A model generated the notes under the pieces. The model was not told the DNA's origin. It searched no databases and saw nothing but the letters and a program-made list of their open reading frames with translations. From assembly GCF_016918545.1 (NCBI RefSeq), contig NZ_JAFFQC010000015.1, forward strand, positions 37,315 through 101,314: a stretch of 64,000 nucleotides of DNA, written 5' to 3'. This DNA comes from Desulfobulbus alkaliphilus (lineage in GTDB: Bacteria > Desulfobacterota > Desulfobulbia > Desulfobulbales > Desulfobulbaceae). This document shows, piece by piece, positions 10,961 through 20,445 of the stretch (position 1 is its first letter; each line of letters starts with the position of its first letter). The translations under genes were made by a program, and so were the position numbers.

Positions 10961-11009
10961 CGGCAGTTGTCCGGGAATCTCGGACTGCTGCCGCCGAGAT
11001 TCCTTTTTT
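10961..11009 (+). terminator. Terminator with competing antiterminator-like hairpin between cas7 and the RhuM-Fic gene
   Basis: The terminator stem is GGAATCTCGG (10974-10983) with CCGAGATTCC (10994-11003), followed by six T (11004-11009). A second stem, CGGCAG-TT-GTCC (10961-10972) with GGAC-TG-CTGCCG (10982-10993), cannot form at the same time because it uses bases of the terminator's 5' arm region. This is the layout of a transcription attenuator. The stems are visible; regulatory switching is inferred. Confidence 0.7.
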
Positions 11010-11029
11010 GATCAAATAATCCACTAAAA

Positions 11030-12094
11030 ATGTTGATTAAAACCTTGAATGACCGATTGACAATAACAATTTCTTGTTCTGCAGGTGACGATTCCGTTGT
11101 TTTCTACCAAACGGAAGACGGCCAGACTAGGCTGGAAGTCTGTCTTCACGAGGAAACTGTCTGGCTCTCGTTGACCCAAATGGCTCAGCTGTTCGAACGT
11201 GATAAGTCGGTGATATCGAGGCATCTCCGGAATATTTTCCGTGAAGGGGAGTTGAGCAGAGCGGCAGTTGTTGCAAAAAATGCAACAACTGCCGCGGACG
11301 GCAAAACGTACCAAGTGGATTATTTCAATCTGGATGCGATCATCTCCGTCGGCTACCGGGTGAACTCCAAACGTGGTACCCAGTTTCGCATCTGGGCTTC
11401 CTCTGTGCTCAAGGACTATCTGGTTAAGGGCTATGCCCTCAACCAGCGGCGGCTGGCGGAGCAGGGCGTGGCCGAACTGCGCGGGGTGCTGGACCTCTTG
11501 ACCACAACCATGGAACACAATCAACTGGCCAACGAAACCGGCTTGGCGGTGGTGGAGTTGGTACGGTGCTACGGGCTGAGCTGGCAACTGTTGCTCCAGT
11601 ATGACGAAGATCGGTTGTCCTTGCCGGCCGGCCTCAGCCGGGGTGAAGTCGCGGGATTTGATCTGACGGTGGTGCGCCGGGGTATCGTCTGTTTGCGCGA
11701 TGATCTGGCGGGCCGAGGCGAGGCCACCGGCCTTTTTGGCCAAGAGCGCGGAGACAGCCTGGCGGGTATCCTCGGCGCCATCCATCAGACCTTCGGCGGC
11801 GAGGATCTCTACCCCAGTATCGAGGAGAAGGCGGCCCATCTGCTCTATTTCGTGATCAAGGATCATCCCTTCAGCGACGGCAACAAGCGCATCGGCTCTT
11901 TTCTCTTTCTCCTCTATTTGCAGGAGTGCGGGCTTCTCGAGACGGTTCGCTTCGACAACAAGGCGCTGGTGGCCTTGGCGTTGCTTGTCGCAGCCTCGGA
12001 CCCGACCCAGAAAGATGTACTCATCCGGTTGATAGTCAATCTCCTGAGCGCATCCGGGGAAGGGAATAAAAAGGGAGGGTTTGCAACGGTTTGA
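11030..12094 (+). CDS. RhuM-Fic fusion protein inside the cas locus
   Basis: A 354-residue two-domain protein. Residues about 25-150 match the virulence RhuM family, with FYQTEDGQTRLEVCLHEETV, WLSLTQMAQLFERDKSVIS and YFNLDAIISVGYRVNSKRG. Residues about 250-345 are a Fic/Doc domain with the motif HPFSDGNKRIG. The K in GNKR, where many AMPylating Fic enzymes have G, recalls Doc-type toxins, so phosphotransfer is as possible as AMPylation. The start has no clear ribosome-binding site and follows the attenuator-like structure. The 3' end almost touches the region before cas4. Fusions of this kind are known as probable toxins; a link to CRISPR function is only suggested by position. Confidence 0.85.
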   Translation: MLIKTLNDRLTITISCSAGDDSVVFYQTEDGQTRLEVCLHEETVWLSLTQMAQLFERDKSVISRHLRNIFREGELSRAAVVAKNATTAADGKTYQVDYFNLDAIISVGYRVNSKRGTQFRIWASSVLKDYLVKGYALNQRRLAEQGVAELRGVLDLLTTTMEHNQLANETGLAVVELVRCYGLSWQLLLQYDEDRLSLPAGLSRGEVAGFDLTVVRRGIVCLRDDLAGRGEATGLFGQERGDSLAGILGAIHQTFGGEDLYPSIEEKAAHLLYFVIKDHPFSDGNKRIGSFLFLLYLQECGLLETVRFDNKALVALALLVAASDPTQKDVLIRLIVNLLSASGEGNKKGGFATV

Positions 12095-12264
12095 GCAGGA
12101 TGTTGCCGTCAGCGCTCAACGCCTCAAGCTACTGGGCAGGGGGGCCAGTGAAGCGCATCGCGCAACGGTTTGGGGATGATCACCTCGCCCTTGCTACTGG
12201 AAAGTGTGGTGGTTTCCGTGATACCCTTTTGGTAAGAAATTTTGAGACCATCATAAACTCGGAG

Positions 12265-12924
12265 ATGAGCGTGTCAAGCGAGCTGTATCCCCAAGGGGAA
12301 CACAATGAGGATGATTTGGTGATGATATCCGCCCTCCAGCATTACCTTTTTTGTCCCAGAAGATGCGCTCTGGTGCACATCGAGCAGCAGTGGCAGGAGA
12401 ACCGGTTGACCGCCGAAGGGCGCATCCTTCATGAAAGGGTACATGGTGGCGGCCGGGAATCGCGGCGAACCCTGCGGGTGGAATATGACGTGCCCATCCG
12501 TTCACTGCGACTGGGGTTGATTGGCCGAGCCGACATCGTCGAATTCCATCGACAGGATGATGGGCCGTGGCAGCCCCTGCCGGTGGAGTACAAGCGTGGG
12601 CGGCCTAAAAAGGATGATATCGACCGGGTGCAGCTCTGTGCCCAGGCCATCTGTCTGGAAGAAATGCTGGATTGTGTTGTCCCCGAGGGTGCGCTCTATT
12701 ACGGTTTGAAGAAACGGCGTACGACGGTGGTCTTTGACGCCGGTTTACGGGATAAAACCGTGCAGACAGCGGCTGAACTTCATGCCCTTCTGGCCAAGGG
12801 CCGAACACCGCCGCCCCAGTACGACAAACGTTGCGAAAGTTGTTCCTTCCTGCCACTATGCTTGCCCAGGGTGGCGACGCGAAAACAGGTAGGTACGTAC
12901 CTGCGGAGGATGGTGAGAACATGA
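12265..12924 (+). CDS. cas4: Cas4 exonuclease (type I-C adaptation)
   Basis: A 219-residue PD-(D/E)XK protein of the RecB type that trims prespacers and helps select those with a correct PAM. Seen are an N-terminal cysteine pair FCPRRC, the active-site D in GRADIVEF, the E/K pair in VEYKRGR, and the C-terminal CESCSFLPLC that completes the Fe-S cluster ligands. The frame is open back to a TTG at 12091, but the added 58 residues are not Cas4-like. A GTG at 12271, with GGAG 6 bp upstream, is a credible alternative start. Its stop overlaps cas1 as ATGA. Confidence 0.94.
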   Translation: MSVSSELYPQGEHNEDDLVMISALQHYLFCPRRCALVHIEQQWQENRLTAEGRILHERVHGGGRESRRTLRVEYDVPIRSLRLGLIGRADIVEFHRQDDGPWQPLPVEYKRGRPKKDDIDRVQLCAQAICLEEMLDCVVPEGALYYGLKKRRTTVVFDAGLRDKTVQTAAELHALLAKGRTPPPQYDKRCESCSFLPLCLPRVATRKQVGTYLRRMVRT

Positions 12925-13949
12925 AAAAACATCTCAACACCTTGTTTGTCACCACCCAGGGTGCCTACCTGGCCAAGGACGGTGAGACCGTGGCGGTGCG
13001 CATCGAGGGGGCAACGGTACTGCGGGTGCCTGTGCATACCCTGGACTCGATTGTCTGTTTCGGCAATGTCGGCTGCAGTCCCTTTTTAATGGGCTTTTGC
13101 GGTGAACGTCAGGTTGGCTTGAGTTTCTTGAGCGAAAACGGCCGGTTTCTCGCCCGGGTTCAGGGCCCGACCTCGGGTAATGTTCTGCTGCGGCGGGAGC
13201 AATATCGCCGGGCTGATGATCCTGGGTTTTCCGCTGCCGTGGCTGGCGCCTGTGTGCTGGGTAAGATTGCTAACTGCCGGACCGTGTTGTTGCGATCGCT
13301 ACGCGATCATGGCGACAAGCTTGATCAGCAGGCCATGCAGGAGGCCATCGACCGATTGGGGGCCGCCATCAGGCGGTTGCAGGGAGGATTGGATCTTGAT
13401 GCGGCCCGCGGGGTGGAAGGTGATGCGGCCAGGGTCTATTTCGGCGTCTTCGACCATCTCATTGTCCGTGATAAGGAACATTTTTTCATGCGCCAACGAA
13501 GCCGCCGTCCTCCGCTCGACCGCATCAACTGTCTGCTATCCTTCTTATATACCCTGGTGCTTAATGATATCCGTTCGGCCTTGGAATTGGTCGGCCTGGA
13601 TCCGGCAGTGGGCTACCTTCATCGTGATCGCCCCGGAAGGGCAGGCTTGGCCCTTGACATGATGGAGGAGTTCCGTCCATTGGCGGACCGCTTGGCGGTC
13701 TCGCTCGTCAATCTGGGTCAGGTACAGCGAAATGATTTCGTTGTCAGTGACGGCGGTGCGGTACGGATGAGCGATGAGGCCCGTAAAACCCTGCTGGTTG
13801 CCTATCAAAAACGCAAGCAGGAGGAGATGGTCCACCCGTTTGTTGAGGAAAAGATGACTCTGGGACTGTTTTTTCACATTCAGGCCCTATTGTTTGCCCG
13901 GTATTTGCGTGGCGAACTGGATGGTTATCCGCCGGTGATCTGGAAATAG
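12921..13949 (+). CDS. cas1: Cas1 integrase (type I-C)
   Basis: A 342-residue Cas1, the metal-dependent integrase that inserts new spacers together with Cas2. The N-terminal beta-domain (MKKHLNTLFVTTQGAYLAKDG...) and helical C-terminal domain are complete. The catalytic acidic/His set is seen in GVEGDAARVYFGVF (E), YLHRDRPGRAGLALDMMEEFR (H and E). The ATG at 12921 overlaps the cas4 stop by 4 bp, fixing the start. cas2 begins 9 bp downstream. Confidence 0.96.
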   Translation: MKKHLNTLFVTTQGAYLAKDGETVAVRIEGATVLRVPVHTLDSIVCFGNVGCSPFLMGFCGERQVGLSFLSENGRFLARVQGPTSGNVLLRREQYRRADDPGFSAAVAGACVLGKIANCRTVLLRSLRDHGDKLDQQAMQEAIDRLGAAIRRLQGGLDLDAARGVEGDAARVYFGVFDHLIVRDKEHFFMRQRSRRPPLDRINCLLSFLYTLVLNDIRSALELVGLDPAVGYLHRDRPGRAGLALDMMEEFRPLADRLAVSLVNLGQVQRNDFVVSDGGAVRMSDEARKTLLVAYQKRKQEEMVHPFVEEKMTLGLFFHIQALLFARYLRGELDGYPPVIWK

Positions 13950-13958
13950 GAGGCGGTT

Positions 13959-14249
13959 ATGATGGTTTTGGTGAGTTACGACGTGCGCACCAGCGAACCG
14001 GGCGGCGCCAAGCGACTGCGCCGGGTGGCCAAGGTTTGCAGCAATTATGGCCAGCGGGTTCAGTTTTCGGTTTTTGAGTGCATGGTGGACCCGGCACAAT
14101 GGACCAGGATGCGTCAGCTTCTGATTGATGAGATCGATGTTGAGGCCGACAGTCTCCGCTTTTATTTCCTCGGCGCTAATTGGCGGAATCGGTTTGAGCA
14201 TGTTGGTGCCAAGGAGAGTCTGGACCAGGAGGGCCCGTTGATTGTGTGA
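13959..14249 (+). CDS. cas2: Cas2 (type I-C)
   Basis: A 96-residue ferredoxin-fold protein that forms the dimeric core of the Cas1-Cas2 integrase. The N-terminal MMVLVSYDVRTSEPGGAKRLRRVAK strand and FSVFECMVDPAQW are typical of the I-C type. An ATG three bases later is an equally possible start. It is the last cas gene, 176 bp before the first CRISPR repeat. Confidence 0.95.
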   Translation: MMVLVSYDVRTSEPGGAKRLRRVAKVCSNYGQRVQFSVFECMVDPAQWTRMRQLLIDEIDVEADSLRFYFLGANWRNRFEHVGAKESLDQEGPLIV

Positions 14250-14425
14250 AATAGGAGCCGCGAACCGTTCGTAACCAGTATACCCTGGCAGGTTCGCGAC
14301 ACTCGTTAATGCGATGGTTGAGATAATTTGGCGAGGTGAAAGGAGGTGATCAATTCTCCCCAAAAAACAACGATCGCGGAATGTGTTGAAAAAAATGACT
14401 GGTAGCACAATGTTACCAGTCAACG
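14250..14425 (+). promoter_or_regulatory. CRISPR leader
   Basis: A 176-bp non-coding segment between cas2 and the first repeat. The leader is placed here because the opposite end of the array carries the mutated terminal repeat. It contains AAAGGAGGTGATCAATTCTC (near 14340) and, just before the first repeat, an inverted repeat ACTGGTA (14398-14404) / TACCAGT (14414-14420). The array promoter is expected here, but no clear -35/-10 pair can be named with confidence. Confidence 0.75.
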
Positions 14426-16195
14426 GTCGCCCCCTGCGCGGGGGCGTGGATTGAAACACTGCTCCAGGGCTTTCAGGCGGGTCACGGCCACTGTCGCCCC
14501 CTGCGCGGGGGCGTGGATTGAAACCATAGTTTCCTCATTTGCTGCGCGGGCGACACCGGGTCGCCCCCTGCGCGGGGGCGTGGATTGAAACAGAGAGAGC
14601 TGGCCGATGTCGTACTCAATGCGGCCGTCGCCCCCTGCGCGGGGGCGTGGATTGAAACAGATTGCGGCACAATGTAACGATTTATCGGCAAATGTCGCCC
14701 CCTGCGCGGGGGCGTGGATTGAAACATGACCAACACACAGGTATCAGCAGCAAACTCCTGTCGCCCCCTGCGCGGGGGCGTGGATTGAAACTGCATCCAG
14801 GTCACCGCATCGCGGGAGTAAATCGGGTCGCCCCCTGCGCGGGGGCGTGGATTGAAACTTCGCCGTCCTGACCAATTAGGACACCACCGCCATGTCGCCC
14901 CCTGCGCGGGGGCGTGGATTGAAACAGGTCCATGTGATAGCGGATATCCAACCCACCAGGTCGCCCCCTGCGCGGGGGCGTGGATTGAAACATTTCCTCG
15001 GGGCTGGGCTGCGACATCACCCCACGTCGCCCCCTGCGCGGGGGCGTGGATTGAAACATATCGACAACAACTAGCCGAAATCATTGGATGATGTCGCCCC
15101 CTGCGCGGGGGCGTGGATTGAAACACCCAGATGCAAATCGCGATGGTGCAGACAACTCGGTCGCCCCCTGCGCGGGGGCGTGGATTGAAACGACGAAACC
15201 CTGGTGCGAGACTGCCTCAACGCCAGTCGCCCCCTGCGCGGGGGCGTGGATTGAAACAATCAAAAGTAGTCATGGCGGAGAAGCTGTCAAAGTCGCCCCC
15301 TGCGCGGGGGCGTGGATTGAAACATCCCAGGTGCGATGGATATACAGCTCGCCATCGGGTCGCCCCCTGCGCGGGGGCGTGGATTGAAACACCGTTACCG
15401 CCGACAGGCCACGGCGCGGGGTGGTGGTCGCCCCCTGCGCGGGGGCGTGGATTGAAACCCCTTGCCGTTGCGACCCTCGCCCAGGAACACGCGTCGCCCC
15501 CTGCGCGGGGGCGTGGATTGAAACGCCGCCGAGCAGGTCGTAGGTCTCGGAATGCTGGACGTCGCCCCCTGCGCGGGGGCGTGGATTGAAACATCGGCAG
15601 TTGGTGGAAAGCACTGATCATGGCCGGTCGCCCCCTGCGCGGGGGCGTGGATTGAAACATGGAAGAGAGCAGGTACCAGGAGGATCCCTTTAGTCGCCCC
15701 CTGCGCGGGGGCGTGGATTGAAACCTCCCCCGACGGATACCACTGCTCGCAAACATGCCGTCGCCCCCTGCGCGGGGGCGTGGATTGAAACACAAGCCGC
15801 CGCGATCTCGCCAGCACCCTTAAACTCGTCGCCCCCTGCGCGGGGGCGTGGATTGAAACAGGCTGTCCACAAAGCAACTCGCCAGCCTGCGCTGGTCGCC
15901 CCCTGCGCGGGGGCGTGGATTGAAACTTCTTTGCGCTCCAACGCCTTCACAAGTGCTTCGGGTCGCCCCCTGCGCGGGGGCGTGGATTGAAACATAATAT
16001 GCTTTCCTGCAGTTTGCGGATGCGGTTCAGTCGCCCCCTGCGCGGGGGCGTGGATTGAAACACCATCGAGGCAAAAAAATAACCCCGACAGTGCCGTCGC
16101 CCCCTGCGCGGGGGCGTGGATTGAAACACAAGCCGCCGCGATCTCGCCAGCACCCTTAAACTCGTCGCCCCCTGCGCGGGGGCGTGGTTTGAAAC
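14426..16195 (+). CRISPR. Type I-C CRISPR array, 27 repeats and 26 spacers
   Basis: The 32-bp repeat begins GTCGCCCCC and ends GTGGATTGAAAC, with an internal hairpin CGCCCC/GGGGCG. It is the usual I-C repeat type, and the constant ATTGAAAC end gives the crRNA 5' handle. All copies are identical except the last (16164-16195), which has T for A at repeat position 25, as expected for the leader-distal end. Spacers are 34-36 bp. Spacer 21 (15792-15827) and spacer 26 (16128-16163) are identical. The array reads in the cas direction. Many spurious open frames over the array encode translated repeats and are not genes. Confidence 0.99.
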
Positions 16196-16261
16196 AAACC
16201 AACCGGTCAATCTGGGTCGGCATCGAATGTATCCGTGATGGAGGAACACCTGCCCTGTGGT

Positions 16262-18160
16262 TCAGGGCAGGCAGCTGACGTGTTCCATCCAGCCGGAATC
16301 GGTTGCTGCATCGAATTTCTCAAGAAAGAGGCGCTCACTGAGAAACAGTTTGCCGCCAGTGTACCGGGCAGGGAAGAGGCGGCGTTGGCTGGGGCCGCCA
16401 TTGTAGAGGGAGTACAGCCAACCGGCAAGAAAGCGTTGCCCGTCGGGGGTATGCAAGTCAACGGATGTCTTCTCCCGCAGCACATAGTCACGCAGATAGA
16501 GACTGAGGATTTCACATCCGGCCTGGCTGTTATATTCCGTATTCCAGCGAAGCTGTTGAAGGTTGTATATGCCTCGCCATACTCTTTCGTTGATCTGCAT
16601 CAGACCGACCGAGGTATTGTTGTAGGACAGCAGATAGGTGATTTTTTTGTTTTTGATATGAAATTGGCGGAAGCAGCTCTCCTGCCAGGCGGTTGCAACC
16701 GCCATTGTTTCAAACCAGCCTGGTTGATGCATCGGTGCGCTCAGTTCTTTTCGCTGCTTTGCTGCTTGGTGATGGAGGAGATCGCTGACTTTGGGCAGGA
16801 GGACAGTGCCCGGGGTCAGTTCGGCGGTCCAGCTTTCGATTTCTTTTCTCGATATTTTTGCGGATGTTGCAGCCTGCGCGGTTGCAAGGCGAAAGAGAGC
16901 GAGAAAATCCTGCCCGGGTAGGGCTCGCCAGCTCGAACTCGGGTCCTCCAGTTGCGCTTCCGGTGCCGACAAGGGCGTCTCGTCCGGCAGCAGTGCTTCC
17001 GGCAGGGGGGGCAGGTCGAAAATGGTCCGAAGCTGCGGGTCGACCTGGGAGGAGGGCGTGCTGTCAAGCGGTTCCGCGGAGATAAGTGCGGCCAGGCGGC
17101 GGAAGCCGTCTTCACTGATTTCAATGCCCACGGCAGGGCCCAATCCATCGAGAATCAAGAGGGCATCGCTGGCAGTGAAAAAGGCCAGATAGCCGAGAAG
17201 GTTGTTGGCAGAGCGATGTTGCAGGTGCCTTTGAAAAACAGGGTGCAACTGTTTCCAGCCCCAGAGAAACTGGCCTCTGATGAAAGCGTTGCTGAGAGCC
17301 TCCTGTTCAATGGCCTCGCTGAAATCATGACGAACCGTCAGCATGGTGTCGAGGAGGATATATCGATCAAGGGACGACAACGGTGCATCGGTAAACTGTT
17401 TGAGCTGGAGGATAAGAAAAGCATCCCAGGCCTGCCAGAGTTCAAGGACCCGGGCGAGATGCTCGCGCCCAGGTGCCGGGATCGAGACCGGAGGCTGTTC
17501 TTCCTGAACCAGTTCGATCTCAGCCTGGATATTGACCCGTATTCCCTCGGGAGACAGCAAGGGGGGATCAGGCCGCATACTGGCAAGAAAACGCTCCGCC
17601 CGCTCCCGTTGGTCGACAGCGAACATCGGCAGCAGACTGGATTTCATATCATTGACCGGGGGGGCCAGATCAATGAAGAACGTATTGAGATAGGTATGAA
17701 TATGGTCCTTGATCAGATTCCAGAGCAAGGCCGCGACCTGAACCGGTTGCCCGTTTCTGTCAAGAATGGTTGAGTCGATGGTTTCGAAGGAAAGCCGCCA
17801 TTGATCATCGATCCTCGGCCGCTGCCAAAGCACCACCGATCCCTCCCAATGCAATGGTGCCAGGCAGGAATCAAAGACAGAGGCGCCCCAGCGAAGATGC
17901 ACATTGGTCTGAAAACGCAGAGCTCCCTGATCTTCGCTGATCCGGGGCGCGGAAAGAATGATCTGGCGGCAGCCCTGCCCCTGCTGATATACGAGTGCTC
18001 TTTCCCCGGCCAGGGGGTAGGCCTTGGTGGCGACCAGAGAGCGAAGTAGCGGCATGTCCAGGGTCAGGGGCATGTCCAGGGTCTCGGCTCGCAGCGGCGA
18101 TTGCTGGTGAATCAGGAGGGTGAGCAGAAGCCCGAGGAGGAAATATCGTCGAGTGTGCAT
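16262..18160 (-). CDS. Lytic transglycosylase with SLT domain (secreted)
   Basis: A 632-residue protein beginning MHTRRYFLLGLLLTLLIHQQ, a clear signal peptide, so it acts in the periplasm. The last 130 residues form a soluble lytic transglycosylase fold (GH23): TAWQESCFRQF contains the catalytic E, followed by SVGLMQINERVW and LYSLYNGGPSQ. The first 480 residues are a helical region I do not recognise. An in-frame ATG at 18253 would put 31 non-hydrophobic residues before the signal, so 18160 is preferred. A CCTGCCCT/AGGGCAGG inverted repeat overlaps the stop codon. It lies 66 bp from the CRISPR array, convergent with it. Confidence 0.8.
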   Translation of the reverse strand: MHTRRYFLLGLLLTLLIHQQSPLRAETLDMPLTLDMPLLRSLVATKAYPLAGERALVYQQGQGCRQIILSAPRISEDQGALRFQTNVHLRWGASVFDSCLAPLHWEGSVVLWQRPRIDDQWRLSFETIDSTILDRNGQPVQVAALLWNLIKDHIHTYLNTFFIDLAPPVNDMKSSLLPMFAVDQRERAERFLASMRPDPPLLSPEGIRVNIQAEIELVQEEQPPVSIPAPGREHLARVLELWQAWDAFLILQLKQFTDAPLSSLDRYILLDTMLTVRHDFSEAIEQEALSNAFIRGQFLWGWKQLHPVFQRHLQHRSANNLLGYLAFFTASDALLILDGLGPAVGIEISEDGFRRLAALISAEPLDSTPSSQVDPQLRTIFDLPPLPEALLPDETPLSAPEAQLEDPSSSWRALPGQDFLALFRLATAQAATSAKISRKEIESWTAELTPGTVLLPKVSDLLHHQAAKQRKELSAPMHQPGWFETMAVATAWQESCFRQFHIKNKKITYLLSYNNTSVGLMQINERVWRGIYNLQQLRWNTEYNSQAGCEILSLYLRDYVLREKTSVDLHTPDGQRFLAGWLYSLYNGGPSQRRLFPARYTGGKLFLSERLFLEKFDAATDSGWMEHVSCLP

Positions 18161-18277
18161 GGGCAGGTGGTGGGAGTCAGTTCCTCGATGCAGAGCAGAA
18201 CATCTCGTTTCCAGAAGGGCACGGGTCAGGTGGAATTGGGCTGGTGTCCTCAAGCGAAACGGCCACTGGAAACTCTT

Positions 18278-20437
18278 TTACCCTTTCAGTTCCCGGTAGA
18301 GCCATTTTTCGATGAGAGCATACATGATCTCGCGTTTTACGGGTTTGCTGATGTAATCGTTCATGCCTGCCTTCAGACAGATTTCCCGGTCGCCTTTCAT
18401 GGCATTGGCCGTCATGGCAATGATGGGGATCTCGTTGTATCCGCGGCTGCGCAGTTCTCTGGTTGCCGCCAGGCCATCCATTTCCGGCATCTGGATATCC
18501 ATGAGAATAAGGTCAAAACGATTGGGTGCGGCAATGAAAGCCTCCACGGCCTTTTTACCGTTGCCGGCGACTTCTACCTGGTATCCCGCCTTGTGAAGAA
18601 TCAGCACTGCCAGTTTCTGATTGACCGGATTGTCTTCGGCCAGGAGGATGCGGACCGATTGTTTGATCTCTTCACGGACGCTGTACTGGGTAATCAGTTC
18701 ACGGGTGTCTTGTCTGGGCACTTGAGGTTCCTTCTGGCCCAAGAGCTTTTCGATAGTTTTAAAGAGAATTTCCCGACGGACGGGCTTGGTGAGGAAGGCG
18801 TCGAATCCGGCTTCCTTGCAGCGCTGGGCGTTTCTTTCCGTTGAGGAGGTGTAGGCAAGCAGGGGTGTGGTTGCTGTTTCCGGGATTTCGGAGCGGATCA
18901 TTCGTGCCAGGGTGTAGCCGTCCGGCGTGGGCATCTGGATGTCAAGAATGATGAGATCAAACAAATGCTGGTCAGCTATTGCCTGTTGCAGCGCGGCATG
19001 GACAGCGCTGCTGTCCCGGAGGGCGACGACAGTGAGTTCAGCGGCGGTCAGGATATGCTGCATAATGCCGAGATTGGTGGCATTATCATCAACGATCAGC
19101 ACCCGTTTCCCCACCAGGCTGATTGTATGAAAGTTCTTCTGGACCTGTTGCGGTGCTTTTTTCATTCTGGCGGTGAAATGAAAGGTACTGCCTTGGGCAG
19201 TGCTGCTTTCAGCCCAGACGTTGCCCTGCATTAAGCCGGCAATTTTTCGGCAGATGGTCAGGCCAAGGCCGGTCCCGCCATACTCTCTGGTGGTGGAACC
19301 GTCGGCCTGACGGAACGCCTCGAAGATGGATTCGAGCTTATCAGCGGGAATACCGATGCCGGTATCACGGATACGGGCGTGCAGGGTAATATCCTCTTCA
19401 GTTTCCTCAGCCACCAGCAGCGAAAGTTCTATCTCACCTTTTTTGGTGAATTTTACCGAATTGCTCATCAGGTTGAGCAGAACCTGACGGAAGCGGCCCG
19501 GATCCCCCATCACCTTGGCCGGAAGAGCGTCATCGATTCTGCACAGGACTTCGATGGGGCGGGAGCTGACCTTGGGGCGGATAATGTCACAGACATCCTG
19601 GGCGGTGATTTCCGGATCGAAACTGATGCATTCCAGGTCGAGTTTGCCGGCCTCAACTTTGGAAAAATCGAGAATATCGTTGATCAGGGAAAGCAGAGCG
19701 TCGGCACTGCGTTTGATGGTCCGGGCGAACTCCTCCTGTTCTTCGTTGACCTCGGTCTCCAGCAGCATATCGGTGAAACCGACAATGCCGTTCATCGGGG
19801 TGCGGATCTCGTGACTCATGGCCGCCAGGAACTCGCTCTTGGCAATGTTTGCCGCTTCCGCTGCCTTTTTGGCGGCACGCAGTTCGGCTGTCTGCTCCTG
19901 TATCTCCAATTGCAGGGTGTTTGCGTAATTGAGCTGTTGTTCCTGGATTTTGCGGTAATTCAGTTCGTTTTCAGCCATTATGTCCTGGAATTTTTTTTCC
20001 AGGACTGCGGATTTCCGATCAAATTGTTTTTTCTGGATACGCAGCCTGTTGACTGTTTCCGCTGTTTCCCGGTGAGCGAGGAACAGACGAACCGCCAGCC
20101 GAATGATGGTGGCAACCCATTGCCTGCCAAAGGCATCGGCAAGGGAGGGCTGATCCGGTGTGGCCAGCACATAGCCGTGCAGATCGGGGACAACCAGCAG
20201 GTAGTAGGTCTGACCATTGAGAGGGAAAGACAGGTCAGAGGATGTCTGCTCGTGTTCGATGATGAGGGCTGTTGCCTGGTCGGGGGGTAAGGGGAAGGTC
20301 TTGGACGCGACATGTCCGCCGGAAGGGCCCCAACAGAAAAACAGGAGGTGTTCGGTCTCCTGGTGCAGGTGATCGCACAGGGCGGTTAGTTCACGGACTG
20401 GATCGACCAGATCAGCGAAAAGGGGAGTCAGGGCCAT
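18278..20437 (-). CDS. Hybrid sensor histidine kinase with two receiver domains
   Basis: A 719-residue cytosolic hybrid kinase. Residues 1-125 are an unrecognised sensor-like domain without membrane segments, 125-200 a coiled coil, 200-265 HisKA with the H-box [11 protein letters not shown] (phospho-His 209), and about 310-425 HATPase_c (GIGIP, GGTGLGL). There are two receiver domains: [10 protein letters not shown] near 445 with LDIQMP, and [11 protein letters not shown] near 600 with [10 protein letters not shown]. There is no Hpt domain, so output must go through a separate partner. The HDOD gene ends 8 bp before its start, implying one operon and a shared signalling task. Confidence 0.92.
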   Translation of the reverse strand: MALTPLFADLVDPVRELTALCDHLHQETEHLLFFCWGPSGGHVASKTFPLPPDQATALIIEHEQTSSDLSFPLNGQTYYLLVVPDLHGYVLATPDQPSLADAFGRQWVATIIRLAVRLFLAHRETAETVNRLRIQKKQFDRKSAVLEKKFQDIMAENELNYRKIQEQQLNYANTLQLEIQEQTAELRAAKKAAEAANIAKSEFLAAMSHEIRTPMNGIVGFTDMLLETEVNEEQEEFARTIKRSADALLSLINDILDFSKVEAGKLDLECISFDPEITAQDVCDIIRPKVSSRPIEVLCRIDDALPAKVMGDPGRFRQVLLNLMSNSVKFTKKGEIELSLLVAEETEEDITLHARIRDTGIGIPADKLESIFEAFRQADGSTTREYGGTGLGLTICRKIAGLMQGNVWAESSTAQGSTFHFTARMKKAPQQVQKNFHTISLVGKRVLIVDDNATNLGIMQHILTAAELTVVALRDSSAVHAALQQAIADQHLFDLIILDIQMPTPDGYTLARMIRSEIPETATTPLLAYTSSTERNAQRCKEAGFDAFLTKPVRREILFKTIEKLLGQKEPQVPRQDTRELITQYSVREEIKQSVRILLAEDNPVNQKLAVLILHKAGYQVEVAGNGKKAVEAFIAAPNRFDLILMDIQMPEMDGLAATRELRSRGYNEIPIIAMTANAMKGDREICLKAGMNDYISKPVKREIMYALIEKWLYRELKG

Positions 20438-20445
20438 GCCACACC

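Noticed and set aside
12091..12264. Extended N-terminus of Cas4 starting at TTG 12091
   Set aside because: The 58 extra residues show no family similarity, and a suitable start with GGAG lies at 12265-12271.
14482..16249. Many open frames of 60-190 codons on both strands over the CRISPR array
   Set aside because: They are translations of the repeat itself (periodic [29 protein letters not shown]), a known annotation artefact.
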